Source: Nostoc sp. CENA543
Lineage (GTDB): Bacteria; Cyanobacteriota; Cyanobacteriia; Cyanobacteriales; Nostocaceae
DNA length: 64,000 bases
NCBI RefSeq assembly: GCF_002896875.1
Contig: NZ_CP023278.1
Span: 6,144,501-6,208,500, forward strand
Direction: 5' to 3'
A program made the translations under genes and the position numbers. The notes under the pieces are model-generated. The model searched no databases. It saw only the letters and a list, made by a program, of their open reading frames with translations, and was not told the DNA's origin. Positions 8,849 to 17,464 of this stretch are shown here, in pieces. Positions within the stretch are counted from its first letter, which is position 1. Every line of letters starts with the position of its first letter.

Positions 8849-10405
8849 ATGTTGACTAATAAAAGCACCAATAGAATCGATGAAAAAACCGACAAACATC
8901 ATAATAAAGGATTTTTATGGGCTACACGTACTCGCATCCTCTTTTGGTATGCTATCATCTTCTGTTTTATTTTTGTAGTAGTTGTCCCAGCATTTCGGGA
9001 AGTTTTATATGCGCGCATTAATAACCGTGTGCATCGACAAATAACAGAAAAAATGCGGATATTTAATGAATTAATTAGTCGAGATAGCCAACTTTCTCCT
9101 CATCTCGAAATTGATGAAGATCCTGAAGAAGTAAATCGTTTGAGGGAAGCTGATAACCGTCTGATCAAAAAACCGAAAAATAGGGAAGAGTTGAGAGAGT
9201 TTCTAGATGCTTTTTTAGGAAATCAATTACCAGAAGATGATACCTTTCTAATTATGCTTTGGAAAGGAAAATTTTATAAATCTAGTCCTAGAGCTAGACC
9301 CAAAGAACTTAGTCGAGATTCTAAAATTATTCGGTACTGGGCAAGATTAACACAACCAGAACAAGGAGAAAAAGTAATTCCTGGAAGTAAAGTTGATAGT
9401 ATTGTCTATCTCGCTCAACCGGTGAAAATTAAAGATGAGGTTATGGGAGTATTTGTGATTGCTCATGCTACGGCTGGTGAAAGAGGAGAAGTTTTAGAAG
9501 CTGTGGCGGTGATTATTCAAGTGAGTGTAGGAGTTCTCTTTTTAGCTTTAATTTTAGCTTGGTTTGCTTCAGGAAAAATTCTCGCTCCTTTGCGCTTACT
9601 TACCCACACGGCTCGTCAAATTAGCGAAACAGACTTAAATCAACGTCTCAATGTCGATGGTGGTGGAGAATTAGCAGAATTAGCAGCTACTTTTAATGAA
9701 ATGATGGATAGATTGCAAGCTGCTTTCATTAGTCAGCGTAATTTTATTAATGATGCTGGGCATGAACTACGAACACCCATTACAATTATTCGTGGTCATT
9801 TAGAATTAATGGGAGATGACCCCCAAGACAGACAAGAAACTCTGACTCTAGTTATGGATGAGTTAGAGAGAATGAATCGCTTTGTCAATGATTTAATGTT
9901 ACTCGCAAAAGCCGAACGTCCTGATTTTTTGCAGTTAGAAATCATAGATGTTGCTAGTTTTACAGAAGAATTATTTGCTAAAGTCCAGGCTTTAGGCGAT
10001 CGCAATTGGCAACTCCAGGTTACTGGTAAAGGTAAAATCGTTGCAGACCGTCAACGCCTGACTCAAGCCGTGATGAATTTAGCACAAAATGCCACTCAAC
10101 ATACAAATCATACTGGTACAATTTCCCTGGGTTCAATGATTCACCAAGGTACAGTGAGTTTTTGGGTGCGGGACACAGGAGAAGGTATCGCCAAAGCTGA
10201 TCAAAACAGGATTTTTCAGCGTTTTGCTCGTGCTACCAATAGCCGCCGCCGTTCTGAGGGTGCTGGCTTAGGGTTATCTATCGTCCAAGCTATTGCAGAG
10301 GCTCACGACGGAAAAGTTACCTTAGAAAGTAAAATAGGTGTAGGGTCTACATTCACAGTTATCTTACCTTTGGAATCACCGCCAAACACGAAATTAAATA
10401 TGTAA
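8849..10405 (+). CDS. Membrane sensor histidine kinase with HAMP domain
   Basis: 518 residues. TM1 near residues 26-46 and TM2 near 221-241 enclose a periplasmic sensing region of about 170 residues rich in charged residues. HAMP follows, then HisKA with the H-box DAGHELRTPIT (His305), then an ATPase domain with N-box (NLAQNATQHT), DTGEGIA and GAGLGLSIV motifs. It lies 104 bp after the OmpR regulator and 4 bp before the PepSY-like gene, so it is almost certainly the partner of the regulator. The organisation regulator-kinase-PepSY is seen in metal or envelope-stress sensing; the ligand here is unknown. Confidence 0.92.
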   Translation: MLTNKSTNRIDEKTDKHHNKGFLWATRTRILFWYAIIFCFIFVVVVPAFREVLYARINNRVHRQITEKMRIFNELISRDSQLSPHLEIDEDPEEVNRLREADNRLIKKPKNREELREFLDAFLGNQLPEDDTFLIMLWKGKFYKSSPRARPKELSRDSKIIRYWARLTQPEQGEKVIPGSKVDSIVYLAQPVKIKDEVMGVFVIAHATAGERGEVLEAVAVIIQVSVGVLFLALILAWFASGKILAPLRLLTHTARQISETDLNQRLNVDGGGELAELAATFNEMMDRLQAAFISQRNFINDAGHELRTPITIIRGHLELMGDDPQDRQETLTLVMDELERMNRFVNDLMLLAKAERPDFLQLEIIDVASFTEELFAKVQALGDRNWQLQVTGKGKIVADRQRLTQAVMNLAQNATQHTNHTGTISLGSMIHQGTVSFWVRDTGEGIAKADQNRIFQRFARATNSRRRSEGAGLGLSIVQAIAEAHDGKVTLESKIGVGSTFTVILPLESPPNTKLNM

Positions 10406-10409
10406 ATCA

Positions 10410-10877
10410 GTGAAAGTGATATCAATTAAATCGATATTTATTACTGTTATTTGTGTATTAGCACTCACAATTGTATTGGCTTTTTCTGATTATCCCCATC
10501 AGGGAGATGCGATCATAGTTCCTCAAGCGGTAAAAGCTGCTTTTAAAGCAAAATATTCTCAGATTCCTCATAGTTGGCAAAGACATGAATATGGTTATGA
10601 GGCAATTTTTATCAAGGACAATATTAAATATGAGGCGGAATTTTCCCAAACAGGAGAATGGTTAGAAACAGAACAATACGCCCAAGCCAAAGACTTTCCT
10701 CCTTTGATATTAAACCGCATCCAGCAAGAACGCCCTCAATTTACCATTACCAAATATGAAATTGAAATTACACCCCAAGGGATATTCTATGAAGTAGATA
10801 TCACCGATGGAGAAACTGAAGAGGAATTATATTTCGATAGTAAAGGTAATCCTCAAATAGATTTGTATGAGGATTGA
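10410..10877 (+). CDS. Exported PepSY-like protein
   Basis: 155 residues with a GTG start four bases after the kinase stop codon. An N-terminal hydrophobic stretch (about residues 8-25) looks like a signal peptide or anchor. Two PepSY-like (BLIP-fold) repeats follow: one around residues 37-90 (VPQAVKAAFKAKY, then YEAEFSQTGEWLETE) and one around 95-150 (ILNRIQQERP, then EVDITDGETEEELYFD). Small periplasmic PepSY-like proteins often sit beside sensor kinases and may modulate them. Translational coupling to the kinase is inferred from the spacing. Confidence 0.8.
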   Translation: MKVISIKSIFITVICVLALTIVLAFSDYPHQGDAIIVPQAVKAAFKAKYSQIPHSWQRHEYGYEAIFIKDNIKYEAEFSQTGEWLETEQYAQAKDFPPLILNRIQQERPQFTITKYEIEITPQGIFYEVDITDGETEEELYFDSKGNPQIDLYED

Positions 10878-10919
10878 TGAGAATCATTTTAATGAGTCAT
10901 TTTCTATAAATCCCTATAT

Positions 10920-13900
10920 CTATGCTTGGCATAGATTTTCTAATTGGGTTAGTTCGGTTTGAACACTATTAAGATGATTCTCTAATTGCACAATTAGCTC
11001 AAAAGTACCTCTGTAATCTTGTTTTGCTGCTAGTTGTTCTAGCTGCTTGGATGCTGATTGTATCAAGTTAGCACCAATATTACCGCTACTACCTTTGAGT
11101 TGATGAGCAGTATTGTTGATGGTTTTAAAGTCATTCGTCGTGATAGCCAGTTTCATCGCGGCTAAACAGGAATGAGCATCTTCCACAAACTCTTGTAATA
11201 AGATTAATTCAAATTCCGTATCATTGCCTGATATTGTATGTAAACGTTCCCAATCAATGGTTAGGCAATTGTCCGTTGCCTTTTTCTCATATCGAAGGAG
11301 AATAAATTCTCTCCAATACTCTAAAGCTGCTGCTAGTTTTTCTTTGGAAACGGGTTTACTGAGATAGTCATCCATGCCAGCATTGAGACAATTTTGGATA
11401 TCTTCTTGCATAGCATTAGCAGTCATGGCAATAATTATCGGTGGGCGACGATTAGCAAAATTATTATGCTCCCAACGATTGATTTCTCTAGTAGTTTCTA
11501 ACCCATCCAGAACAGGCATTTGGCAATCCATTAATATCAAATCGTAAGGAATTTCTTTTAATAATTGCAGAACTTCTTGACCATTAGCAGCTACATCAGC
11601 ACTATATCCCAAATTTTGCAGCAGTTTTATAGCTAATTTTTGGTTGATCAAATTATCCTCAGCTATTAAAATCCTGAGTTTAGGGAAAGCACAAGCCTGA
11701 TAAGTTTTCTCAGAAAAGCCAGTGTATTGATTTTCGTAAATAGCAACTTCTAAATTTTGAATATTTACAGCTTTATTTTGTATAATATCTGAAGGATGAG
11801 ATAAGATGCTGATGATAGTATCTAAAAGTTTAGATGACTTAATAGGTTTAAGTAAATAAGCTGCAAATCCTATATTAAAGGCTTCTTGGAGTTCATGGCG
11901 TTGATTAGTGGAAGTCAGTATGATTAAAGGGATTTCTGCAAGAGTAGAATCAGCTTTGATTTTTCTACCCAAAGTCATGCCATCAATTTCAGGCATCTGC
12001 ATATCAATTAGAATCACATCGTAAGGTTTTTCCTGCTGACAAGCTGTCTCCAGAAGCATCAGAGCAGATATGGCACTATTGGCTTGATCTACTTGCATTC
12101 CCCAATGAGTAGCTTGATGATAAATAATTTTGCGATTAGTATCATTATCGTCTACTACTAAAAGTCGGCGATTCATCAATAGTTCGCTATGCGGTATTGT
12201 AGAAATCGGTAAAGTTTGTTTTTCTAAAGGAATTTCAAACCAAAAATTAGAACCCTGACCTAACTCACTTTCTACACCAATTTCTCCTCCCATCAATGTG
12301 ACTAATTGCTTACAGATAGCTAATCCTAAACCAGTGCCGCCATATTTGCGGGTAGTGGAAACATCAACTTGGGAAAATGGTGTAAACAGTTGACGTTGAT
12401 TTTCTGGTGTAATCCCAAGACCAGTATCTGTAATAGAAAATTTCAGAATAGCTGTGTTCGTAGTTTCCGATTGTAATTCTACTTTGACTACTACTTCTCC
12501 GGTGTTAGTAAACTTGATAGCGTTACCAATTAAGTTCATGAGTATTTGTCGCAGGCGACTACTATCACCTTGGAGGTTAGTAGGAACGTTACTATAAATT
12601 AAGGCAGCAACTTCTAATCCCTGGCGATGTGCTTGGGGTGCTAATAAATCCAAAACTTCTTCCACACAAGTGGATAAATCAAACTGGAGAGTTTCTAAAG
12701 ACATTTCTCCTGCTTCCAGTTTGGAAAGATCCAAAATCTCGTTAATCAATGATAAAAGCGCATCACCGCTAATCCGAATAGTTTCCATAAAATCGCGCTG
12801 CTCTAAGTTGAGGGGAGTTTCTAACATTAAGCCAGTCATCCCCAAAACAGCATTCATCGGTGTACGGATTTCGTGACTCATATTAGCTAAAAAAGCACTT
12901 TTGGCTTGAGAAGCTAATTCAGCTTGGTGACGAGCAACTTCAAGTTGTGCCTGTGCTTGTTTGCTGTCAGTGATATCAATACCTGTAGCGATAATGTATT
13001 CGACTGAACCTTGGAAGTCTTTCAAAGTCGTATTTGACCAGGCAATTAATCGTCGGCTACCATCTTTCGTTATCCAGGAATTTTCGTAATCCTGAATATC
13101 TTGGCTAGTTTGACCGGACTGCAACTTTGTAAAAACTGCTTTCACAGATTCCACTTCTTCAGGAACTAAAAATAGATTCCAGAAATATCTACCTCTGACT
13201 TCATCAAATGAGTAACCTGTCATCTGTTCACAAGCTTGATTAAAGCGCACTATTTTTCCTTGGGAATCAACAACTATTACCAAGGCACTAACTGTATTTA
13301 GTACAGCTGAGATAAAGTTACGCTCTTCATTGAGGGTAGATTCTACCGATTGCCGTTGTGTAACCTCACGGTAAATTAAATAGTAGACTACAGCCAGAAT
13401 CACAAAAGTTACAGCAATGGCGATCGCTAAAGTCAAAACTGTACTGTTAGCAGTAACTGTTGCAGCTTGTGATTGTTGCTGGAAACGCTCCTGTTGCTGG
13501 CTCTCAATTTCACGAATGATGCGGCGAATATCATTCATGAGATTTTGTGACTGATGTGATTGCATCAGCTGTAATGCCGGACTTAGTCCTTGATGTCGTC
13601 GCAAGTCTATAGTTTGTTTGATTTCAGACAGTTTGGCGATAACTAAGGGTTGGAGCTGATCTAAATGCTGTTGTTGTGTGGCTTCATCAGCTGTTAATTG
13701 TCTCAGTTCCTCAAATTCACGCTCTACATTGGCAACTGCTAGTTGATATGGTTGAATATGCGATTCCTCTCCCGTGAGGATATAGGCTTGTTGTCCAATT
13801 TCTGCATCTTTAATTTCTGATAGCAGTATTTCTAATTTGTTAATTTTCTCTTGGGTTTTTTTAACTTGATTATTTGTATTGATTAATAAAAGCGTGTTCT

Positions 13901-14519
13901 GATAAGAAGCGATCCCAATCAAGGCCAGTATAATCGATGCTAACCCAAAACCCCCAGCGATCGCCTTGAAGAATTGTCTACGTACCTTCTGGTTATGTTT
14001 GCGTTGCTGGGTGATAAGTGCTAAATCAGCTAAATTTCGCCGTAATTCCATTTGCTTGATGACTTGGCGACCTAAAGCTTGTAATGCCTCCATTTGTTCA
14101 GGAGTCAGATTTCGAGGTACATAGTCAATGACGCAAAGAGTTCCCAGATTATAGCCTTCAGGGTTAGTGAGGGGGACACCAGCATAAAAACGAATATGGG
14201 GGTCTGAGGTAACTAAGGGATTGGTGGCAAACCTGTCGTCAGATTGAGCATCAGGTACGATGAAAGTCTCCGATTGCAGAATGGCATGAGCGCAAAATGC
14301 TACATCTCGATGTGTTTCTCGTACATTTAACCCAACTCTTGACTTAAACCACTGGCGATTCTGATCAACTATGCTGATTAAGGCAATGGGAGTACCGCAA
14401 ATATATGAGGCTAAATGAGTGAGGTCATCAAAAGTAGCTTCAGCTGGTGTATCCAGGATTTTGTATTCTAAAAGTGTCTCAATTCTTTGTGCTTCGTTTT
14501 TGGGTAATGGTGCTTTCAT
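10920..14519 (-). CDS. Hybrid sensor kinase: GAF-CHASE3-PAS-HisKA-HATPase-REC-REC-HPt
   Basis: 1199 residues from the ATG at 14519 (a TTG three codons earlier is also open). Order: GAF (about 15-160), TM (about 185-205), CHASE3 sensor (about 210-355), TM (about 360-385), PAS (about 400-525), HisKA with His549 (NMSHEIRTPMNAVLG), ATPase (NLIGNAIKFT, DTGLGI, GTGLGLAICK), receiver 1 with Asp839 (VILIDMQMPEIDG), receiver 2 with Asp998 (LILMDCQMPVLDG) and C-terminal HPt with His1139 (AHQLKGSSGNIG). All phosphorelay residues are intact, so a complete His-Asp-His relay is predicted in one chain. It is convergent with the PepSY-like gene. Confidence 0.93.
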   Translation of the reverse strand: MKAPLPKNEAQRIETLLEYKILDTPAEATFDDLTHLASYICGTPIALISIVDQNRQWFKSRVGLNVRETHRDVAFCAHAILQSETFIVPDAQSDDRFATNPLVTSDPHIRFYAGVPLTNPEGYNLGTLCVIDYVPRNLTPEQMEALQALGRQVIKQMELRRNLADLALITQQRKHNQKVRRQFFKAIAGGFGLASIILALIGIASYQNTLLLINTNNQVKKTQEKINKLEILLSEIKDAEIGQQAYILTGEESHIQPYQLAVANVEREFEELRQLTADEATQQQHLDQLQPLVIAKLSEIKQTIDLRRHQGLSPALQLMQSHQSQNLMNDIRRIIREIESQQQERFQQQSQAATVTANSTVLTLAIAIAVTFVILAVVYYLIYREVTQRQSVESTLNEERNFISAVLNTVSALVIVVDSQGKIVRFNQACEQMTGYSFDEVRGRYFWNLFLVPEEVESVKAVFTKLQSGQTSQDIQDYENSWITKDGSRRLIAWSNTTLKDFQGSVEYIIATGIDITDSKQAQAQLEVARHQAELASQAKSAFLANMSHEIRTPMNAVLGMTGLMLETPLNLEQRDFMETIRISGDALLSLINEILDLSKLEAGEMSLETLQFDLSTCVEEVLDLLAPQAHRQGLEVAALIYSNVPTNLQGDSSRLRQILMNLIGNAIKFTNTGEVVVKVELQSETTNTAILKFSITDTGLGITPENQRQLFTPFSQVDVSTTRKYGGTGLGLAICKQLVTLMGGEIGVESELGQGSNFWFEIPLEKQTLPISTIPHSELLMNRRLLVVDDNDTNRKIIYHQATHWGMQVDQANSAISALMLLETACQQEKPYDVILIDMQMPEIDGMTLGRKIKADSTLAEIPLIILTSTNQRHELQEAFNIGFAAYLLKPIKSSKLLDTIISILSHPSDIIQNKAVNIQNLEVAIYENQYTGFSEKTYQACAFPKLRILIAEDNLINQKLAIKLLQNLGYSADVAANGQEVLQLLKEIPYDLILMDCQMPVLDGLETTREINRWEHNNFANRRPPIIIAMTANAMQEDIQNCLNAGMDDYLSKPVSKEKLAAALEYWREFILLRYEKKATDNCLTIDWERLHTISGNDTEFELILLQEFVEDAHSCLAAMKLAITTNDFKTINNTAHQLKGSSGNIGANLIQSASKQLEQLAAKQDYRGTFELIVQLENHLNSVQTELTQLENLCQA

Positions 14520-14878
14520 TGATGACAATCTCTACTCATAGACTAAGCTATATTTAAAAACCAACAGATTGATTAAAAAAATTTGAGGTATACGTAGCTT
14601 GGTAGTACGGTAGATATAGCTTATTTATCCAAGTTTAAAAATAACTTTTTTGCACCCATACCAAATTCTTCATTTGGTTATCTTCAGTCTGTGATACTGC
14701 TGCGAACCAACCATAGTTGCTTTTCAGGCACTACGACTGTAATTAGACTATTGTTTTCTCATCACAGTTGTAGGTATTAAGATATAAGATGTTAACTATT
14801 ATGGCATATTGTCTTGAAAGTGCCATTCTTTTGAGAAAGAACATATGTTAATCTTGTGGACAATGTATATTTTCCGAT
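14520..14878. other. Intergenic region, no gene seen
   Basis: About 360 bp between the hybrid kinase and the small receiver gene. It contains a weak hairpin (ACCAAAT / ATTTGGT near 14662-14681). No ORF or RNA was recognised. It presumably holds the promoter of the hybrid kinase. Confidence 0.5.
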
Positions 14879-15286
14879 TTAAACCTGATTGACTATTAAT
14901 CCTGCTTTGGAAGCATTTGTTGATATTTGTAGGAGATTATAAATTTTTTTCAACAAGATGACAGAAGGAAATGGTTTAACTACAGTCTCATAATTCTTTG
15001 TCATCAGATGCAATTTCGGCATTCTAATTATTTGGTAGCCAAGCATAAAGAGCAAAGGAGTGTTATGTATGGCGGCATCATCACAAAGATTTTGCAGAAT
15101 TGTTAAGTTATCTAAGTCAAAAAAAGGATAATTACACAAAACCAAATTTGGCTGCTCTACTGTCAATAACTCATGTCCTTCTTGATAATTACTTGTGGTA
15201 ATAGCATGGAATCCACTTAATAGCAGTAATTCGTTAATCAGATCCAAGAGCAAAAAGTTATCTTCAATGACTAGGATTTTGTGCAT
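14879..15286 (-). CDS. Stand-alone receiver-like protein lacking the phosphoacceptor Asp
   Basis: 135 residues with the CheY-like fold pattern: ILVIEDN at the N-terminus, a central LVLCNYPFF strand and a VVKPFPS motif carrying the conserved lysine. The expected phosphoacceptor aspartate is Asn52, so ordinary aspartyl phosphorylation should not occur. The ATG start at 15286 is followed by a normal MHKILVIEDN. It lies downstream of, and in the same orientation as, the REC-GAF-PAS and REC-wHTH-GGDEF genes, perhaps as the end of that operon. It could act as a phosphorylation-independent binding partner, or be decaying. Confidence 0.78.
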   Translation of the reverse strand: MHKILVIEDNFLLLDLINELLLLSGFHAITTSNYQEGHELLTVEQPNLVLCNYPFFDLDNLTILQNLCDDAAIHNTPLLFMLGYQIIRMPKLHLMTKNYETVVKPFPSVILLKKIYNLLQISTNASKAGLIVNQV

Positions 15287-15375
15287 AACATCCTTAAAAT
15301 ATGCAAGTTTAAGCTATCCTAGAAGCTAAAAAAAATTTGTGAATAAGTTATGAATGTAAAGAAAAATTAAGTAGA

Positions 15376-15456
15376 TTAGTTCCAATTGAGCAGTAATCGC
15401 ATCTGTTGTACTAAGTTAGGAGCTTTGAAGGGTTTAGTAATCACTCCTGCGATCGC
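15376..15456 (-). pseudogene. Receiver-domain C-terminal remnant joined at a HIP1 site
   Basis: Read on the minus strand in the +1 frame relative to the upstream gene, this stretch encodes AIAGVITKPFKAPNLVQQM then RLLLNWN and a stop. That is the last part of a receiver domain (beta5-KPF-alpha5). The rest of the receiver is absent. The similarity begins at the GCGATCGC octamer at 15449-15456, where the REC-GAF-PAS reading frame stops matching a domain and ends. It is best explained as a deletion scar (inference). Confidence 0.7.
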
Positions 15457-17413
15457 TAATGTCTAAAACAATAGCACCCAATGCTATCGTCTTGTGTGAT
15501 TCTCCGATAATTGGGAAGTAAGAAAGCTGCCAGTAACGTAATACTTCAGGTTCACTAGGGACAATCCCACTGATTTCTAAGTTAGAAATAGGTTGTTGAG
15601 TATCAATAAGATTTTGTAATAAAGGTAAGAGCTTAGAAGCAATTTCCGGCAATAAATCTCCAAAGGACTTGCCATAATGTGCGGCGATAGTATGACCATT
15701 AATCTGAGCTAATGTTTGATTAACTTTTAAAAAGTAAAAATCTTTATCTACAATACCTAATCCTATGTTTACTTGACTGGCTGCCTGAAAAAAACCCTCT
15801 AACAATTGCTCACTTTGCCTAAGTTGGCGTTCTAATTTCTCTCTTTGAAATAGCTCTTTTTGTAATTTATTGTTAGCTTGAACTAATTGAGATGTACGCT
15901 CTACAACTCTTAATTCTAGTTCAGCATTCAAATTTTTTAATCTCTCTTCTGCTTGTTTGCGTTCCCGAATATCGCGTGTCACAGTAGCGATAGTATGTGG
16001 CTGACCTGTAATTTGATTTTTGAGTGTAAAAATATTGCACCAAACGGGAATTAACTCTCCCGTTTGAAAATTTTGCATTTGCCATTCACCTTCCCATCGG
16101 CCTGTAGAAATAACACTGGGAATTATTTGTTGTTGAAAACTTTGATTCCATTCTGAAGTTTGGTATTCCCAGATAGTTGTTTGCTGCACATCTGTATTTT
16201 CTAACCCCAACAAGCACTGTCCAGCCGGGTTAATATACTGCACTTGACCATTCAAGTTAGCAGTAGCAATAAAATCAGAGCTATTTTCAACAATTGAAAC
16301 TAATTGTCGGTATTTTTCTAATTGTGCTTGTAATTCTTCAAATAGCGTAGCTTTTTGAATGGCTATTCCTATTTGGATAGCCAGTTGGTTCATCAGTTCA
16401 CACTCAGCTTTTGTCCAATGGCGGGGAGCATAACACTCGTGGGCAATTAGTAATCCCCATAAATTATCAGTTTGAATAATGGGAATCACTAGATTAGCCT
16501 GAATTTGAAAACTCGCCAGAAATTCTCGATGACATTCTGCTAAGTTAGCGTCTGTGTGAATATCATCAATCACTCTTATCCGTCCCTTTTGATATTGCTC
16601 TACCCAAGTTGTCTCAAAGCAATTATCCTTAATTGTTTGTCCTAGAATTGATAAAGCTGGGTTGATAGTCGATTCTGTGGTTACGATACCACTCCAGTCT
16701 GGCTGAAATTGGTAGATAATCACGCGATTTGTTTGCAAAATCTGTCTGACTTGCGTGACAGCCGTTTGCAGAATATCTTTGAGTTTAAAAGAGCTACGAA
16801 TAGCAAGGGCAGTGTTAGTTACTAATTGTTGCTGTTGTTGTTGCCATATCTGTTGTTGAATTAATTGCTGTTGTTGCAAAACTTTAGCGATCGCTTGGTG
16901 TAAACTTATTGGAGTAATATGATTTTTGACTAGATAATCCTGCGCGCCATTTTTGAGTAGAGTGACAGCTAACTCTATATTTTCTTGACCAGTAATTATA
17001 ATTGCTGGAATCCAACTTTGATTGGTTTGTTGGTAAAGATGTTGCAAAAATTCTAACCCGTTCATATCCGGGAGTAAAAAGTCAATTAATAAAATATCTG
17101 GCATTGTCTGTTGGCACCAAGCCAACGCATCTTCCCCATTATCGAATTCAATAATTCTGTAGAGATTTTGTCCATGTTGTTTTAGATACCGACTGTAAAT
17201 AATCCGATCTGTTTCGGAATCCTCAACTAAAACAACGGTGTATTCTTGTTTGTTAACTGAAGTTATAGGCTCATCGATTAATGGATGAGGTGCTTGATTT
17301 TCTGTACTACTAAATGGGAAGGGAAAGCTCACCAATTGTTTAAGAGATGCGACTTCTTGCTGTAAAGTTTCTACCTCAATAATTAATTGTTTTCTAGTTT
17401 TTTTAATAGTCAT
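15434..17413 (-). CDS. REC-GAF-PAS-PAS signalling protein without output domain (probably truncated)
   Basis: 659 residues: a short coiled coil, a receiver with Asp111 (DILLIDFLLPDMNG), a GAF domain (about 200-355), a PAS/PAC (about 368-495, ending VTRDIRERKQAEERL), a coiled coil (about 495-545) and a second PAS ending in GAIVLDISDR. Proteins of this type normally continue into HisKA-HATPase or GGDEF. Here the chain stops a few residues after the last PAS, and an out-of-frame receiver tail follows at once (15376-15456). It lies 51 bp downstream of the REC-wHTH-GGDEF gene, so co-transcription is likely. ATG start at 17413. It may still act as an input or scaffold protein. Confidence 0.85.
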   Translation of the reverse strand: MTIKKTRKQLIIEVETLQQEVASLKQLVSFPFPFSSTENQAPHPLIDEPITSVNKQEYTVVLVEDSETDRIIYSRYLKQHGQNLYRIIEFDNGEDALAWCQQTMPDILLIDFLLPDMNGLEFLQHLYQQTNQSWIPAIIITGQENIELAVTLLKNGAQDYLVKNHITPISLHQAIAKVLQQQQLIQQQIWQQQQQQLVTNTALAIRSSFKLKDILQTAVTQVRQILQTNRVIIYQFQPDWSGIVTTESTINPALSILGQTIKDNCFETTWVEQYQKGRIRVIDDIHTDANLAECHREFLASFQIQANLVIPIIQTDNLWGLLIAHECYAPRHWTKAECELMNQLAIQIGIAIQKATLFEELQAQLEKYRQLVSIVENSSDFIATANLNGQVQYINPAGQCLLGLENTDVQQTTIWEYQTSEWNQSFQQQIIPSVISTGRWEGEWQMQNFQTGELIPVWCNIFTLKNQITGQPHTIATVTRDIRERKQAEERLKNLNAELELRVVERTSQLVQANNKLQKELFQREKLERQLRQSEQLLEGFFQAASQVNIGLGIVDKDFYFLKVNQTLAQINGHTIAAHYGKSFGDLLPEIASKLLPLLQNLIDTQQPISNLEISGIVPSEPEVLRYWQLSYFPIIGESHKTIALGAIVLDISDRRSDY

Positions 17414-17464
17414 ATATTTATTAATAAATAATTATTTTTTCCCTCACCTTTGCTTCTTACTTTT

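Noticed and set aside
15434-15456. Simple sequencing frameshift at the end of the REC-GAF-PAS gene
   Set aside because: A frameshift would leave a whole kinase or receiver downstream; only the last ~26 residues of a receiver are present.
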